Positions 46,926 to 57,576 of a DNA stretch of 64,000 nt are shown piece after piece. Positions within the stretch are counted from its first letter, which is position 1; every line of letters starts with the position of its first letter. The position numbers were made by a program, and so were the translations under genes. Origin of the DNA: Corylus avellana (Eukaryota > Streptophyta > Magnoliopsida > Fagales > Betulaceae); assembly GCF_901000735.1 (NCBI RefSeq), contig NC_081550.1:12515383-12579382 (forward strand), in the 5' to 3' direction. Under the pieces are notes generated by a model. That model was given only the letters and a program-made list of their open reading frames with translations, searched no databases and was not told the DNA's origin.

Positions 46926-47779
46926 TATTGTGACAAATACTACCTAAATTAATAGATAATAATTGGTACGTTTTACTCGCAAGTGCACAAGATCAAACGA
47001 TAGTATAGCACGCAAATACGAGATCATTTTCACGAGGATTGGTAAATTATGTTTAGAAGTAATTTCCTATTTAATTAACAGATAAAACTCAATTTTCACG
47101 ATTGAATTAAAATAAAGAAATAAAATAAAAGATAAACTAAAACTAAAAAGGATTAGCGTTTTGATATCCACCACTAATCAGACTAATTAAGATAGCAATA
47201 TGCCAATGCGCCAATCATACCTGTATATTTAATGTTTGCCAACCTAAGGGCATGGGTATCTACTCCTTAAGCTATTGACATTCCTAAGCATAGAATTAAG
47301 CATGGGTGTCTACTCTAATTCTTTTCTATCTTAAAGGGTTTAGCATGTGTGTCTACTAAGATGTTCTTTAAGAAAACATAAATCTGTGAAAATCGACAAA
47401 CACATGAGGCCTAGTGCATAGATGTCTCCTCTTGGTTCTCCTTGTTGATTAACCCAAGAACTCGGTGTGAGATTTTTTTGTTACTCTATTAAACCCGGGA
47501 CTCGATCATCTAAATTGATTTAATTATCTAATCCATACCAAATTCATATGTTGATCAGACAAACATATATGAGGAATTCAATAGAACAGGAATTAATCAA
47601 GTTAAATACACCAAAATATAATTGTAGGAAAGGCGCCAATACTGAAATTCAAAAAGACATGATTAGGGCTTCAATCTAGCCCCAATTAAAATATAAACTA
47701 CATAACAAAATAAAAGGTGGAAGAGAAGAAAAACCCAAACTCCTCTTGATCTAGCCTTCAGTTCCTTTCCAGTGCTTGT
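46926..47779 (-). repeat. Solo class A LTR with CACAG duplication, part 1
   Basis: It begins TATTGTGACAAATAC (TG to TA mutated). Left flank CACAG (46921-46925) matches 54123-54127. Four motifs at 47245-47440 show the TCTAC variant. Interrupted by element B4. Confidence 0.85.
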
Positions 47780-49180
47780 TGTTGTGCAAATTTATTTAAC
47801 TTGCAAGTGCACAAATCGATTGTAGTTTAATGGATTGCAAGTGCGAGGTCAATCCTACAAAGTATTGTATTCTTGAAAGAGCAATTTAAATCTAAACTAA
47901 TTAAATCCTAACCTAGTTCCAAAACGTTTTGAATTTTGATTTTTGAAATTAAAAGACAAACACAAACTAATTAAAATAAACTAAGAGATAAAATACTAAG
48001 GTTTGAGAATTCACACTCACCGAATCATAACAACATACTTTCATGTTTATCAATATTAATCTGAAGTTCTCACAATTAAAATCTTAGATATGTTTTACTA
48101 TGCTTCAAATAATTAATCAAAACCATCTCATGTATCCATTCATTGCACAAATCACAAGAGGAATCTAATATTAATTAAATCATCAAATGTATCCGTAAAT
48201 CACAAAAGATATCCAATCTTAATTGAAACACCAAATGTATCCATAAAACAAATCACAAGAGATATCCAATTATTTAGGCAAATAAAATCAAGCAATCAAT
48301 TATGTGAAATTATCTTAAATCATCAAGTGTATCCTTGAATCACGAAAGATATCCAAGAATCACTCCACACATTGAAAAGAAGTAAAACAATTAAAATAAT
48401 AAACCCAATAAAATCAAATAAATAATGACTTACATGAAAGTATTGATGTTCTTCATCTGTGAGGCTTCATCCCCAACCTTAGTTGGAAATTTAGCTCCAC
48501 ATAAAAATAAAACATAATTCTAAAGAAAACTTAAACTAAAAAGAGAAAAACTGTAGAATTTTGCTTTATGGAATTCTATATATTTTCTTGAATGCAAAAG
48601 GGTATATTTGTAGGCTTAGGGAAGTCCTAGAAGCCCTATTAAACCTAGATAATTCGGAGGTTTGTCTCCCAGTCAAAATAGAAGTTTGAAATCAGAATAG
48701 GATTCGTCCAAATTTGTGTCCTTTAATTACAAGGCGATTTTGGCATAGTAACCGTCCGAATTTGGAAAATCTTATTTCACAACGAATTGTATTATTTTGA
48801 GTTACCTTTTGAATGCCATTTGAATCACTTCAATCTCATATTTGAGCAGAAAGTTATGATCAAAATACTGAGACATGTGCAGAATCTGAATTTGAATCCA
48901 ATCCGAAATTTTATCTAATCTGAACTTTAATCCAATCTGATCTTTAATCCGATTTAACCTTTTCTTGGATTTGGTTAAACTTAACCACATCATCTAGGTC
49001 TTCTCAAAGTATACTTTCTTCTAAACTTTGCATTTTTCCCTTTAAAGTTGTAGTTTTTCTTCAATGACCTACAAAATACTAAAAACACAAAACTAACACA
49101 AAACATTAAATAACGATACAACTAAATGATTAATTAATGTAAATAAAGGGGTCCAAGTATACAATATTTGGCACTTATAA
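47780..49180 (-). repeat. Class B LTR, 3' LTR of B4
   Basis: TGTTGTGCAAATTT to GGCACTTATAA on the plus strand (terminal CA mutated to AA). It is collinear with 52228-53618. Confidence 0.85.
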
Positions 49181-50649
49181 AATACCTCCAAACTTACATT
49201 TTGCTAGTCCCTTAGCAAAACAAAACGAAAAATAAAATGAAAGTAAGAAACATAAATCTTCTTTCGTGGGAGAGTCGATTGCATTTAGCACATGCAACAA
49301 GCCTTTTAAACCCCTATGAATCCCTAGTGGACGAGTGAAGTCTCGCGAGGGCTTAACATGAATAATATCTACAAACGTTGTGCACTATGTTGTTAACAAG
49401 AAAGAATTTTCACATAAACCATGATTCTTATTTATGAGCAAGCTTAGAAAGACAAACATCATCATCACAGTCAAAAAGAAAATCTAGAATCAAATCACTC
49501 ATAAATGGACAATTGAGAAATCATATGTTCTGAAAAGTGTAAAGTATAATTAGCATACAATCATGAAGCTTTCAGTTTAAACTCAATACAAGTTCTATAA
49601 AATTGGTAAAAATCTCTATCAAATGAAACAACCAAGGCAAGATATGCAATTTTTTTTTTCTTTGTTTCTTTTTTTTTTTTAATTTTTTAATTTTTTTAAG
49701 GCTCTGCAATGTCTAACTCTCTTAAGCTTTCTAATGGACCCATGTAACAAGTGTTAGGCCAATGGCTCTTAAGCTAGGTGGCTTTAGGGCACTAGATGTA
49801 GAACATTCCTAAGGGCTTATTAACTTAAGTCAAAAAGGCTACGAAGTCAGATTAGCCATATCATAAATCAACACTGAACTTCACACCTTTTAACGTGAAC
49901 ACTCAATGCTTAATGAGGCAAGAGGTCCGGTTACTTAGCAAAAAACTCAACATGATCTTTCTTTTCTTTTCCCTTCTCTTTTTTTATTTATTTATTTTTT
50001 ATATATATATCTTGCAAGCCAATGGCTATTCATCAATAGGTCATCCAACAAATCTCAAAGAGAACAAGCTTAAGCTCAAACATCATACTTCACAGAAAAC
50101 ATGCTAATGTGCTCATAAAAATTTATCTCAAAACAAGTGAAATCTCTTTTACCCAAAAATAAGTCAAATGACTCAGACTCCTAATGACATAATGATGTGT
50201 TTAACCATTTAAGCGAGCTAATGAAATGCAAACCACAGTTACAGTTTAACTCAAACTTGACAACAACATAGCACAATTTTTTTTTTTTCCAAATTTTTTA
50301 ACACAAAATGACAAATAAAAAAAAAATAAAAATAAAAATAAACAGACAAAGTGTTTTTCCATACCCCCAAACTTGAATTACATATTGTCCTCAATGTGTA
50401 GTATATAAATATACTACCGAAAGTAAGGAAATCTCAAGGTGTGAAAAAGGAGTTGGGCATCCTCCAAACTCAAACACCAAAACACCTGTCAACAAAAACT
50501 AACAGCAAATTTAATTTTTTTTTTTTTATAGAAATAAAAATCAAAAGATTAATTGCTGTTAGAAACAAAAGCAAATAAAAATAACATGTAATGAAAAAGG
50601 AAAGAAAGAATTTGTGGAATGAAGTGTAGAAAATAAACTGGAGGAAAAA
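49181..50649 (-). other. 3' non-coding region of B4
   Basis: Reverse polypurine tract at 49181-49195 and the same order of blocks as in B1 and B2. The pre-polypurine hairpin (about 50382-50401, ACATATTG/CAATGTGT) has one mismatch. No gene is supported. Confidence 0.65.
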
Positions 50650-51791
50650 ACTTTACAGCGCTTCCCCCTATCATGCGGATGTTCAACCAATCCCTTCCAC
50701 CCATTCTTCTTCAAAATTTCATACCCCTCTGGAAGGATATTTCACTATCTTATGTAGAATTTCTTGCTTCGAAGGATCTTCTTAGGAAAGTGGTTCCTAG
50801 ATTTGTGTGCTTGTGTGCACAAGTCCTTGAGTATCTTGACATAAGATGGCTCTTTGAGACATTCAGGCGATAAAGCTTTGGGCTCTAGATGTGTCTCAAG
50901 AGGGACAGTGATGCAGGCAGGAGCTTCAGTACTCACTTCCATGTGACTAGGAAGATTAGGATCCATTGGGGACTCACTATTCTCATGGTGCTCAACTTGC
51001 TCCTCTTTCTCTTCCTCCTCTTTGTTATCCACAATTTCCTCACTCTCAAGTGTGATGGTGACTTGGGCATGCTCATGATAAGAATTTTTGGAATCATCCT
51101 CATCAATCATGCAGTGCCTTTCAGCCATCACCTGACTTTGAAGCTCTTCTTCTATCTTGGTCATGGCCTGCTTAAGTTCTTGTATGTCTTTGCTGTTAGC
51201 CATGTTAGAATTCCTCATCTCCTGTAGAGATTGATTGGAGAAATCTTTTAGCTCTTGTATATCTTGGGAATTGCTTATGGTAGTATTCTTTATATCTTGT
51301 ATGTTCTTATCCATTGATTGCATGAATGCTTTCATCATGTCTTCCAGAGATAACTGTGGTGTAGGCTGTGGCACTTGAGTGGTAGATTGATAAACATGAG
51401 GTTGAGCTTGATGATCAAACTGCAGATATTCTGAATGGTGCAATTCATCAAATTGGTGAGCATAATTTCCTGTAGCCTGAGCTGATCCTAAGAAATCAGA
51501 CTGGTTGCTCCAGTCCGGATTATAACAATTAAAATTTGAATCAAACCCCGGGCTGGAGAAACTGGTGTTCATTTGTTCATATGAAAAGTTAGATCTAGTT
51601 GCTCTAATTTAGTCTAATTTGTCTCATAAGTTGTTGAGCTCAACTTGTACATCTGGACAATTGTTTTCCTCATGATAAGGATTGAAACAATATGAACATG
51701 GTTTATGTGGCTTAAAATTTTGAGGGTAGTTGATAGGAGTTGGTGTCCTATAATTAGGAAAAGCATTAAAATCATTAAAATGAAAATTCAT
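50650..51791 (-). pseudogene. Nucleocapsid-only gene of B4, broken
   Basis: Starts MNFHFNDFNA at 51791. The zinc knuckle CSYCFNPYHEENNC is intact. Two stops follow in the segment that in B1 reads LWDKLYQIRA (TGG to TGA, CAA to TAA). The frame is then open from 51572 to 50745 with YNPDWSNQSDF, a divergent coiled coil (NIQDIKNTTISNSQDIQELKDFSNQ), an acidic region and SYVKILKDLCT. Adjacent stops replace WR after KKFYIR (TGG to TAG, CGA to TGA). It lacks the GQIGHLVADFNRIE segment present in B1-B3. Confidence 0.75.
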
Positions 51792-52227
51792 GCTTCCCTC
51801 TCACTTTTAGCATGCAAATATCTCACATAAAACATTAACCATTTTTTAAAAAAAAAAAACTAAAAAAAAAAAAAAAAAAAGAACACTAAAATAAATAAAA
51901 TTAAAAAAATTAAAACTAAAATTTAAAAACTCACAAAAAGGACCAAAAATAAATTTTTGGCAAAGATCTACGGAACTGCTGCCTTTACTGTGAGTGCGCT
52001 CAATCGCGTTGATGTGTAGAAGGTGCTGTGGAAGAACTGTAAAACAAGCCAAACAAAACAAAAAAAACAAGAAAAATCTTTTTTTTTTTTTTATTAGTAA
52101 CACGAATAAAACAAAACAAATTGCAGAAAAATAAAATCCTAATTATAACTAGTAGAAGAATAAAACAAATTTAGAAATAAATTGGTTTCAAACATTGAAT
52201 AATTTCTCTGCAACGGCGCCAAAAACT
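51792..52227 (-). other. Leader and primer-binding site of B4
   Basis: The plus strand shows CTCTGCAACGGCGCCA near 52206-52221, a degenerate reverse primer-binding site. Only one decayed CG-rich motif remains (about 51992-52010). Confidence 0.65.
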
Positions 52228-53618
52228 TGTTGTGCAAATTTATTTAACTCGCAAGTGCACGAATCGATTGTAGTTTAATGGATTGCAAGTGCGAGGTCGA
52301 TCCCACAGAGAATTGTATTTTTGAAAGAGCAATTTAAATCTAAACTAATTAAATCCTAACCTAGTTCCAAAAAAGTTTTGAATTTTGATTTTTGAAATTA
52401 AAAGACAAACATAAACTAATTAAAATAAACTAAGAGATAAAATACTAAGGTTTAGGAATTCATACTCACCGAATTATAATAACATACTTCCATGTTAATC
52501 AATATTAATCTGAAGTTCTCACAATTAAAATCTTAGATATGTTTACTATGCTTCACAAACAATTAATCAAACCATCCCATGTATCCATTCATTGCACAAA
52601 TCACAAGAGGAATTCAATATCAATTAAATCATCAAATGTATCAGTAAATCACAAAAGATATACAATCTTAATTGAAATACCAAATGTATCCGTAAAACAA
52701 ATTACAAGAGATATCCAATTATTTAGGCAAATAAAATCAAGCAATCAATTATGTGAAATTATCTTAAATCATCAGGTGTATCCTTGAACCACAAAATATA
52801 TCCAAGAATCACCCCACACATTGAAAAAAAGTAAAATAATTGAAATATTAAACCCAATAAAATCAAATAAATAAAGACTTACATAAAAGTATTGATGTTC
52901 TTCATCGGTGAGGCTTTATCCCCAACCTTAGTTGGGAATTTAACTCCACATAAAAATAAAACTTAAATCTCAAGAAAACCTAAACTAAAAAGAGAAAAAC
53001 TGTAGAATTTTGCTCTCTGAAATTCTATATATTTTCTTGAATGCAAATAGGTCTATTTATAGGCTTAGGGAAGTCCTAAAAGCATTATTAAACCTAGATA
53101 ATTCGGAGGTCTGTCTACCAGTCAAAATAGAAGTCTGAAATCGGAATAGAATTCATCCAGATTTGTGTCCTTTAATGGCAGAGAGATTTTGACATAATAA
53201 CCGTCCGAATTAGGAAAATCTTATTTCACAACGAATTGTATTATTTTGACTAAGCTTTCAAATGCCGTTTGAATCACTTCAATCTGATAGTTGAGCAGAA
53301 AGTTATAATCAAAATATTGAGACCTGTGCAGAATTTGAATTTGAATCCAATCCGAAATTTTATCCAATCTGAACTTTAATCCAATTTGATCTTTAATCCG
53401 ATTTAACCTTTTCTTGGATTTGGTTAAACTTAACCACATTATCTAGGTTTTCTCAAAGTATGCTTTCTTCTGAACTTTGCATTTTTCCCTTTAAAGGTGT
53501 AGTTTTTCTTCATTGACCTACAAAATACTAAAAACACAAAACATTAAATAACGACACAACTAAATGATTAACTAATATCAATAAAGGGGTCCAAGTATGC
53601 AATATTTGGCACTTATCA
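52228..53618 (-). repeat. Class B LTR, 5' LTR of B4
   Basis: TGTTGTGCAAATTT to GGCACTTATCA on the plus strand, with a reverse TATA box near 53055 and repeated TGTATCC/GATATCC units near 52580-52800. Confidence 0.85.
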
Positions 53619-53623
53619 CTTGT

Positions 53624-54122
53624 GCCTCTTTCTCCAAGCTTTTCCCTAGAAGCCCTAGTAAACCTAGAAAGATCGTAGGGTTTAGTTCTATTACAAGTGA
53701 GACTTGGAATACCCTAATATGGAAGGAAATGGAATTCTAGCTGCAGCTGACTGTTCTCCAGCGCACAAGTGCAATCAATCGCAGCCCGCGTGCACTCGAT
53801 TGCACGTCTGCAATCGAGTCTCCTTGTGTGTCCACGAGCGCAAGGTTGAACTCACTCGTCTAGACCTCTCTAAAGTGTGCACGATCATAGGTCCCCTGCA
53901 ATCGATCACACTACTAGAATGCTTTTGCTTGCTTCAAATCTTCTAGCTTTTTTCCAATTTTGTCCTTTACGCCCAATACTTCTAGGAATGCTTTCTTTTC
54001 TTACAAACACCTATAAAACGAAAAAAATACAAAAAAAGAAATAAAATAGCACAAACTAACAAAACTAAGGATTTAACAAATGTAAGTTAAGGGCTAAAAT
54101 ATGAATATTTTGGCACTAATCA
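53624..54122 (-). repeat. Solo class A LTR with CACAG duplication, part 2
   Basis: It continues from 47779. CG-rich motifs lie at 53755-53915. It ends GGCACTAATCA, followed by the CACAG duplication and the rest of element J. Confidence 0.85.
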
Positions 54123-54451
54123 CACAGTTATTCATTCTAATAGGGATTTCAATAAACTCTAAGTTGTTGAAACATTGCACATTGGAAATAATTGGAAGTT
54201 TCATATTTATGTGCGAGTTCACCTTACACTGTTTCAAACTTGTGATGCCTGAGCCTTTCGTTTGTAAGTAATTAGACTTTAAAATTCCAATTCATTGAAA
54301 AGATGGAGTTTAGCTTTTTAAGCTTGCAAATGAATGAAAACCATGGTTTTAAGTGATACTTCAATTTTCGGATAACATGAACTTTGCATAATGTTTGTGG
54401 GTAATATTCCTGAAAAACCCTCACGAGATTTTACTCCTCCTCTAGGGAATG
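54123..54451 (+). other. 3' non-coding region of element J, part 2
   Basis: It resumes the sequence left at 46925 and reads to TCTAGGGAATG, where the TRIM mosaic is inserted after CCTAG. Confidence 0.7.
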
Positions 54452-54456
54452 CCTAG

Positions 54457-55350
54457 TGTGACGTCCCACATTGTCTGGGTATGGAAAAGATGATGTGTTT
54501 ATATGGAATTTACTCTCTCTAAATGGTATGAGGTCTTTTGGGGGTAATCTCATACTAAAACCGTGCGGGCTTGACCCAAAGTGGACAATATCATACCATT
54601 TAGAGCAGGGATGTTACATATGATATCAGAGCCAGGTTTCGATCTTGGGACCTAGCGCTTTTTCCTAGGTTGTTACAAATGGTATTAGAGTCATGTAGTA
54701 TTAGAGCACTGCATGGCGTGGCCCTGATGAGGATGTTAGGAATTGAAGAGGGGGGAGTTTGTAACACCCCACTCTCATATTAGAAAGATGAGAAGAAGCC
54801 CACATAGAGTGGATGGTTTACAAAGATAGTCATGGGTGCTAAGTCCCACATTGCCTAATTACTAGGTGAAACTGAGCTTTATAACGAATTCTAAAGAAGC
54901 TCTAAATTGACTAGTCCTTTTAAAGTGATAGCATAGATATGGCTGGCGTTTTTCCATGGGCCATTACAAATGGTATCAGAGCTATTGCCCAGCCTGAGAT
55001 AGGGGGAGCGTGTACAAGTCCATGAAGATCGCTAGCAGGCACTCGCTGGGACGGACGCCAAGAATGGGCTAATCCCATGAGGGTCGCCAGCGGGGATGCT
55101 GGGTTCTAAGAGGGGGTGATTGTGACATCCCACATCGCCTGGGTATGGAGATGAAAATGTGCTTAAATGTATACTACACTCTTAATGACAACAACGTGTT
55201 TTAAAGCCGTGATGGTCATGATCCCATCAGAACTCTGCAGTTAAGCGTGCTTCTGCTGGAGTAGTATTAGGATGGGTGACCTCTTGTGAAGTCTAGTTTG
55301 GGGGAGCCAAAAGCAGACAATGTTGTGTGTCATTGAGGTGGGGTGTTACA
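54457..55350 (+). mobile_element. TRIM mosaic with three different LTRs, CCTAG duplication
   Basis: LTR-a 54457-54618 (TGTGACGTCCCAC...GGGATGTTACA, no 5S sequence), primer-like TATGATATCAGAGCC. A second LTR tail plus primer site lies at 54671-54692. LTR-b 54760-54968 (TGTAACACCCCAC...GGGCCATTACA) is followed by primer site AATGGTATCAGAGC. The interior is 54969-55120 with polypurine tract AAGAGGGGGTGAT. LTR-c 55121-55350 is Cassandra-type with 5S rRNA sequence. The whole is flanked by CCTAG (54452-54456 and 55351-55355). It has no coding capacity. Confidence 0.8.
55121..55350 (+). repeat. Cassandra-type LTR with 5S rRNA segment
   Basis: CTGCAGTTAAGCGTGCTTC and GGATGGGTGACC preserve box A and box C of the internal 5S promoter. 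It could act as a pol III start, but it is a retroelement LTR and not a ribosomal gene. Confidence 0.85.
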
Positions 55351-55355
55351 CCTAG

Positions 55356-55495
55356 GGGTTTAAAAGGCTTGTTGCATACACTAAATAGAATCGTACATCC
55401 CATGAAAGAAGGATTTATCTTTTTGTTTTCTATTTTTTCTTTTGTTTTTAGTCTAGTATTGCTCAGGAACTAGCAATAAATGAAGTTTGGGGATG
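55356..55495 (+). other. 3' end of element J interior with polypurine tract
   Basis: GGGTTTAAAAGGCTTGTTGC continues the region cut by the TRIM. GAAGTTTGGGGATG (55482-55495) abuts the 3' LTR. Confidence 0.7.
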
Positions 55496-56868
55496 TGATA
55501 AGTGCTAAAATATCCATATTTCAACCCCCTTAATTTATATTTGTTAATCTCTTAATTTTGTTAGTTTGTACAATTTTACTTCATTTTTGTGTTTTATGTC
55601 TTTTTATAGGTTTTTGAGGAAAAAGAGGCATTCCGGAAAATTCAAGCCTAAAGGGCAATTTTGGGAAATTCTAGAGGTGAGGAAGTCTAGACTCGAGCCA
55701 TGCTGCCTAGGCTTGAGCGCACTAGTGCTCCAGCGCCAGGGAAGAAGGAGCGAGCGTAGGCTTGCGCTCGCGCACGCAAGAAGAAGACTCGATCATTGGT
55801 GTGTGATCGAGCACCCAACCATGAAATTGAGCGCACACATGCGCAGGAGCACAATGCAGCAGCTGGCCTTATTTTGGAAAGAGTTTTTCCTCATCAAACT
55901 AGGTTTTCCAAATCCTAGTTGAACTAGGACTAAAACCTACGAGTTTACTAGGGTTTTTAGGATTTGTAGGGTTTTTCTAAACCTATAAATAGACCTCTAG
56001 GCCTCTAGGAAAAATACACAAAAATTTCAGAGGAAGCTTTAGGAGAAGGATTGATGGCTCTTCAAAGAAGCGTTTTTCGGGTTTATCATTTTCCTTTTTA
56101 TTTTACTATGAAAATGATTAGTATCAAACTTATGTGTAACTAAATACTTTAGTAGGGCTAGATTGAAGCCCTAATCATGTTTTTTTAATATTTCAATATT
56201 GACGCTTTTGTGATAATCATATTATGATGCTTAACTTGATTATTTTTTGCTTTATTGAATTCCTTATATGAATGTGTTTGGCCATCATATGCATGTGGTA
56301 TGGATTAGTTATTTAAGTCAATTTGGATGACCGAGTCCTGGGCTTAATAGAGTGACAAAAGATATCGTTGCGGATTCTTGGGGTAATCAACATGGGAAAC
56401 CGGGAGTATACACCCATGCCCTATGCTTCATGTGTTTGTCGATTTTCATTGAATTATGCTTTCTTAAAAAACAACTTAGTCTACACCTATGCCAAATCCT
56501 TTGAGAAACAAAGAATTAGAGTATACACCATGCCTAATTCGTTGCTTAAGGAGATCTATAGCTTAATGAGTATGCACCCATGCCCTTAGGTTGGCAAACA
56601 TTGAGTGATCTTGATATGACATTGGCATATTGTTATATTATTTGAGCATGATTAGTGGTGGATATCAAAGCCCTACCTTTTATCTTTATTAAATCAAAAT
56701 CAATCTTTTATCTTGTTTTATTTACAGAATTAATTTTAATCAAAATTTACCAATTCTTGTGGGAATGATCTCGTACTTGCACTCTATACTACTGTTTTGA
56801 TCTTGTGCACTTGCGAGTTAAAACGTAACAAATATTATCTATTAATTTAGGTAGTATTTGTCACAACA
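55496..56868 (+). repeat. Class A LTR, 3' LTR of element J and right edge of the cluster
   Basis: TGATAAGTGCTAAAATATCC...TTTGTCACAACA. CG-rich motifs lie at 55685-55855, a TATA box near 55983 and four motifs at 56405-56585. It is only moderately similar to the LTR at 40855. The right flank GTTAT has no partner at 40850-40854 (GGGTG), so pairing of the two LTRs is uncertain. Confidence 0.8.
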
Positions 56869-57468
56869 GTTATGAGTTCATGAATGAAAGTTATGTTATA
56901 TTTCATATCTTATACAAGTTCCTAATGCTTTGCTTCGAATATTTTTAAACCAACCGTTTTAATCAATTAAAAAGCATGTTTTATCTCAAAAATGTATTCA
57001 ATTTTGTTATCTAGCTTATTATCATGTTTTTCTCATAAAATCTTATCAAATTCATTTCCCACTTATGTTGCCAAATCCGACTATTGGATCGTAGAACCCC
57101 ATGCATACGAGACGTAATAATATGTAAGGTCATAAGTAATAAGTAAAAAGAGAAGATTTTACTCATTCAACAATCATGATTTATGTCAAGTTTGATGAAA
57201 GCAGTTGATTTATGAAACTTGTTTATGAACATATGTTTTATTAGGAACGATTAAGAAAAATATTGAGTTCATTAAGGAAAGTTATGTTATATTTCATATC
57301 TTATATAAGTTCCTAATGCTTTGCTTCGAAGATTTTTAAACCAACCATTTTTAATCAATCAAAAAGTTGCAGGCTCATGAGCCTTTCACTTGCCCTTTAT
57401 TTTTCTCATTTTCAAGAATTAAGGTGACCGTTATAGGAGGTTGGGATGTTAAAGCTCTTTGTAATAAG
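56869..57468. repeat. Low-copy-looking DNA with a direct repeat
   Basis: A segment of about 105 bp is present twice, at about 56876-56985 and 57262-57368 (GAGTTCATgAAtGAAAGTTATG and its relative). No gene is recognised. Confidence 0.5.
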
Positions 57469-57576
57469 GAGAAATTACATTCACATATTCCTTTAATATG
57501 TGTTATGTTATGACTTTAATAAGTGTCTTAGGACACGCATGAAAAACTACTTTTGACTATGTGAATGTAATTTCTC
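57469..57576. mobile_element. MITE-like element with perfect 19-bp inverted ends
   Basis: Inverted ends GAGAAATTACATTCACATA at 57469-57487 and 57558-57576, total 108 bp. It has an inner hairpin GTGTC-TTAG-GACAC. No clear target duplication, so the superfamily is unknown. Confidence 0.55.

Larger units (their letters stand above)
47780..53618 (-). mobile_element. Element B4: complete non-autonomous element with CTTGT duplication
   Basis: 3' LTR 47780-49180, 3' region 49181-50649, broken gene 50650-51791, leader and primer-binding site 51792-52227, 5' LTR 52228-53618. Perfect target duplication CTTGT at 47775-47779 and 53619-53623. Inserted in a solo class A LTR, which itself sits in element J. 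Confidence 0.9.

Noticed and set aside
40855..56868. Treating LTRs 40855-42240 and 55496-56868 as a proven pair of one element
   Set aside because: They are only moderately similar and the flanks (GGGTG, GTTAT) do not match, so the pairing remains a possibility only.
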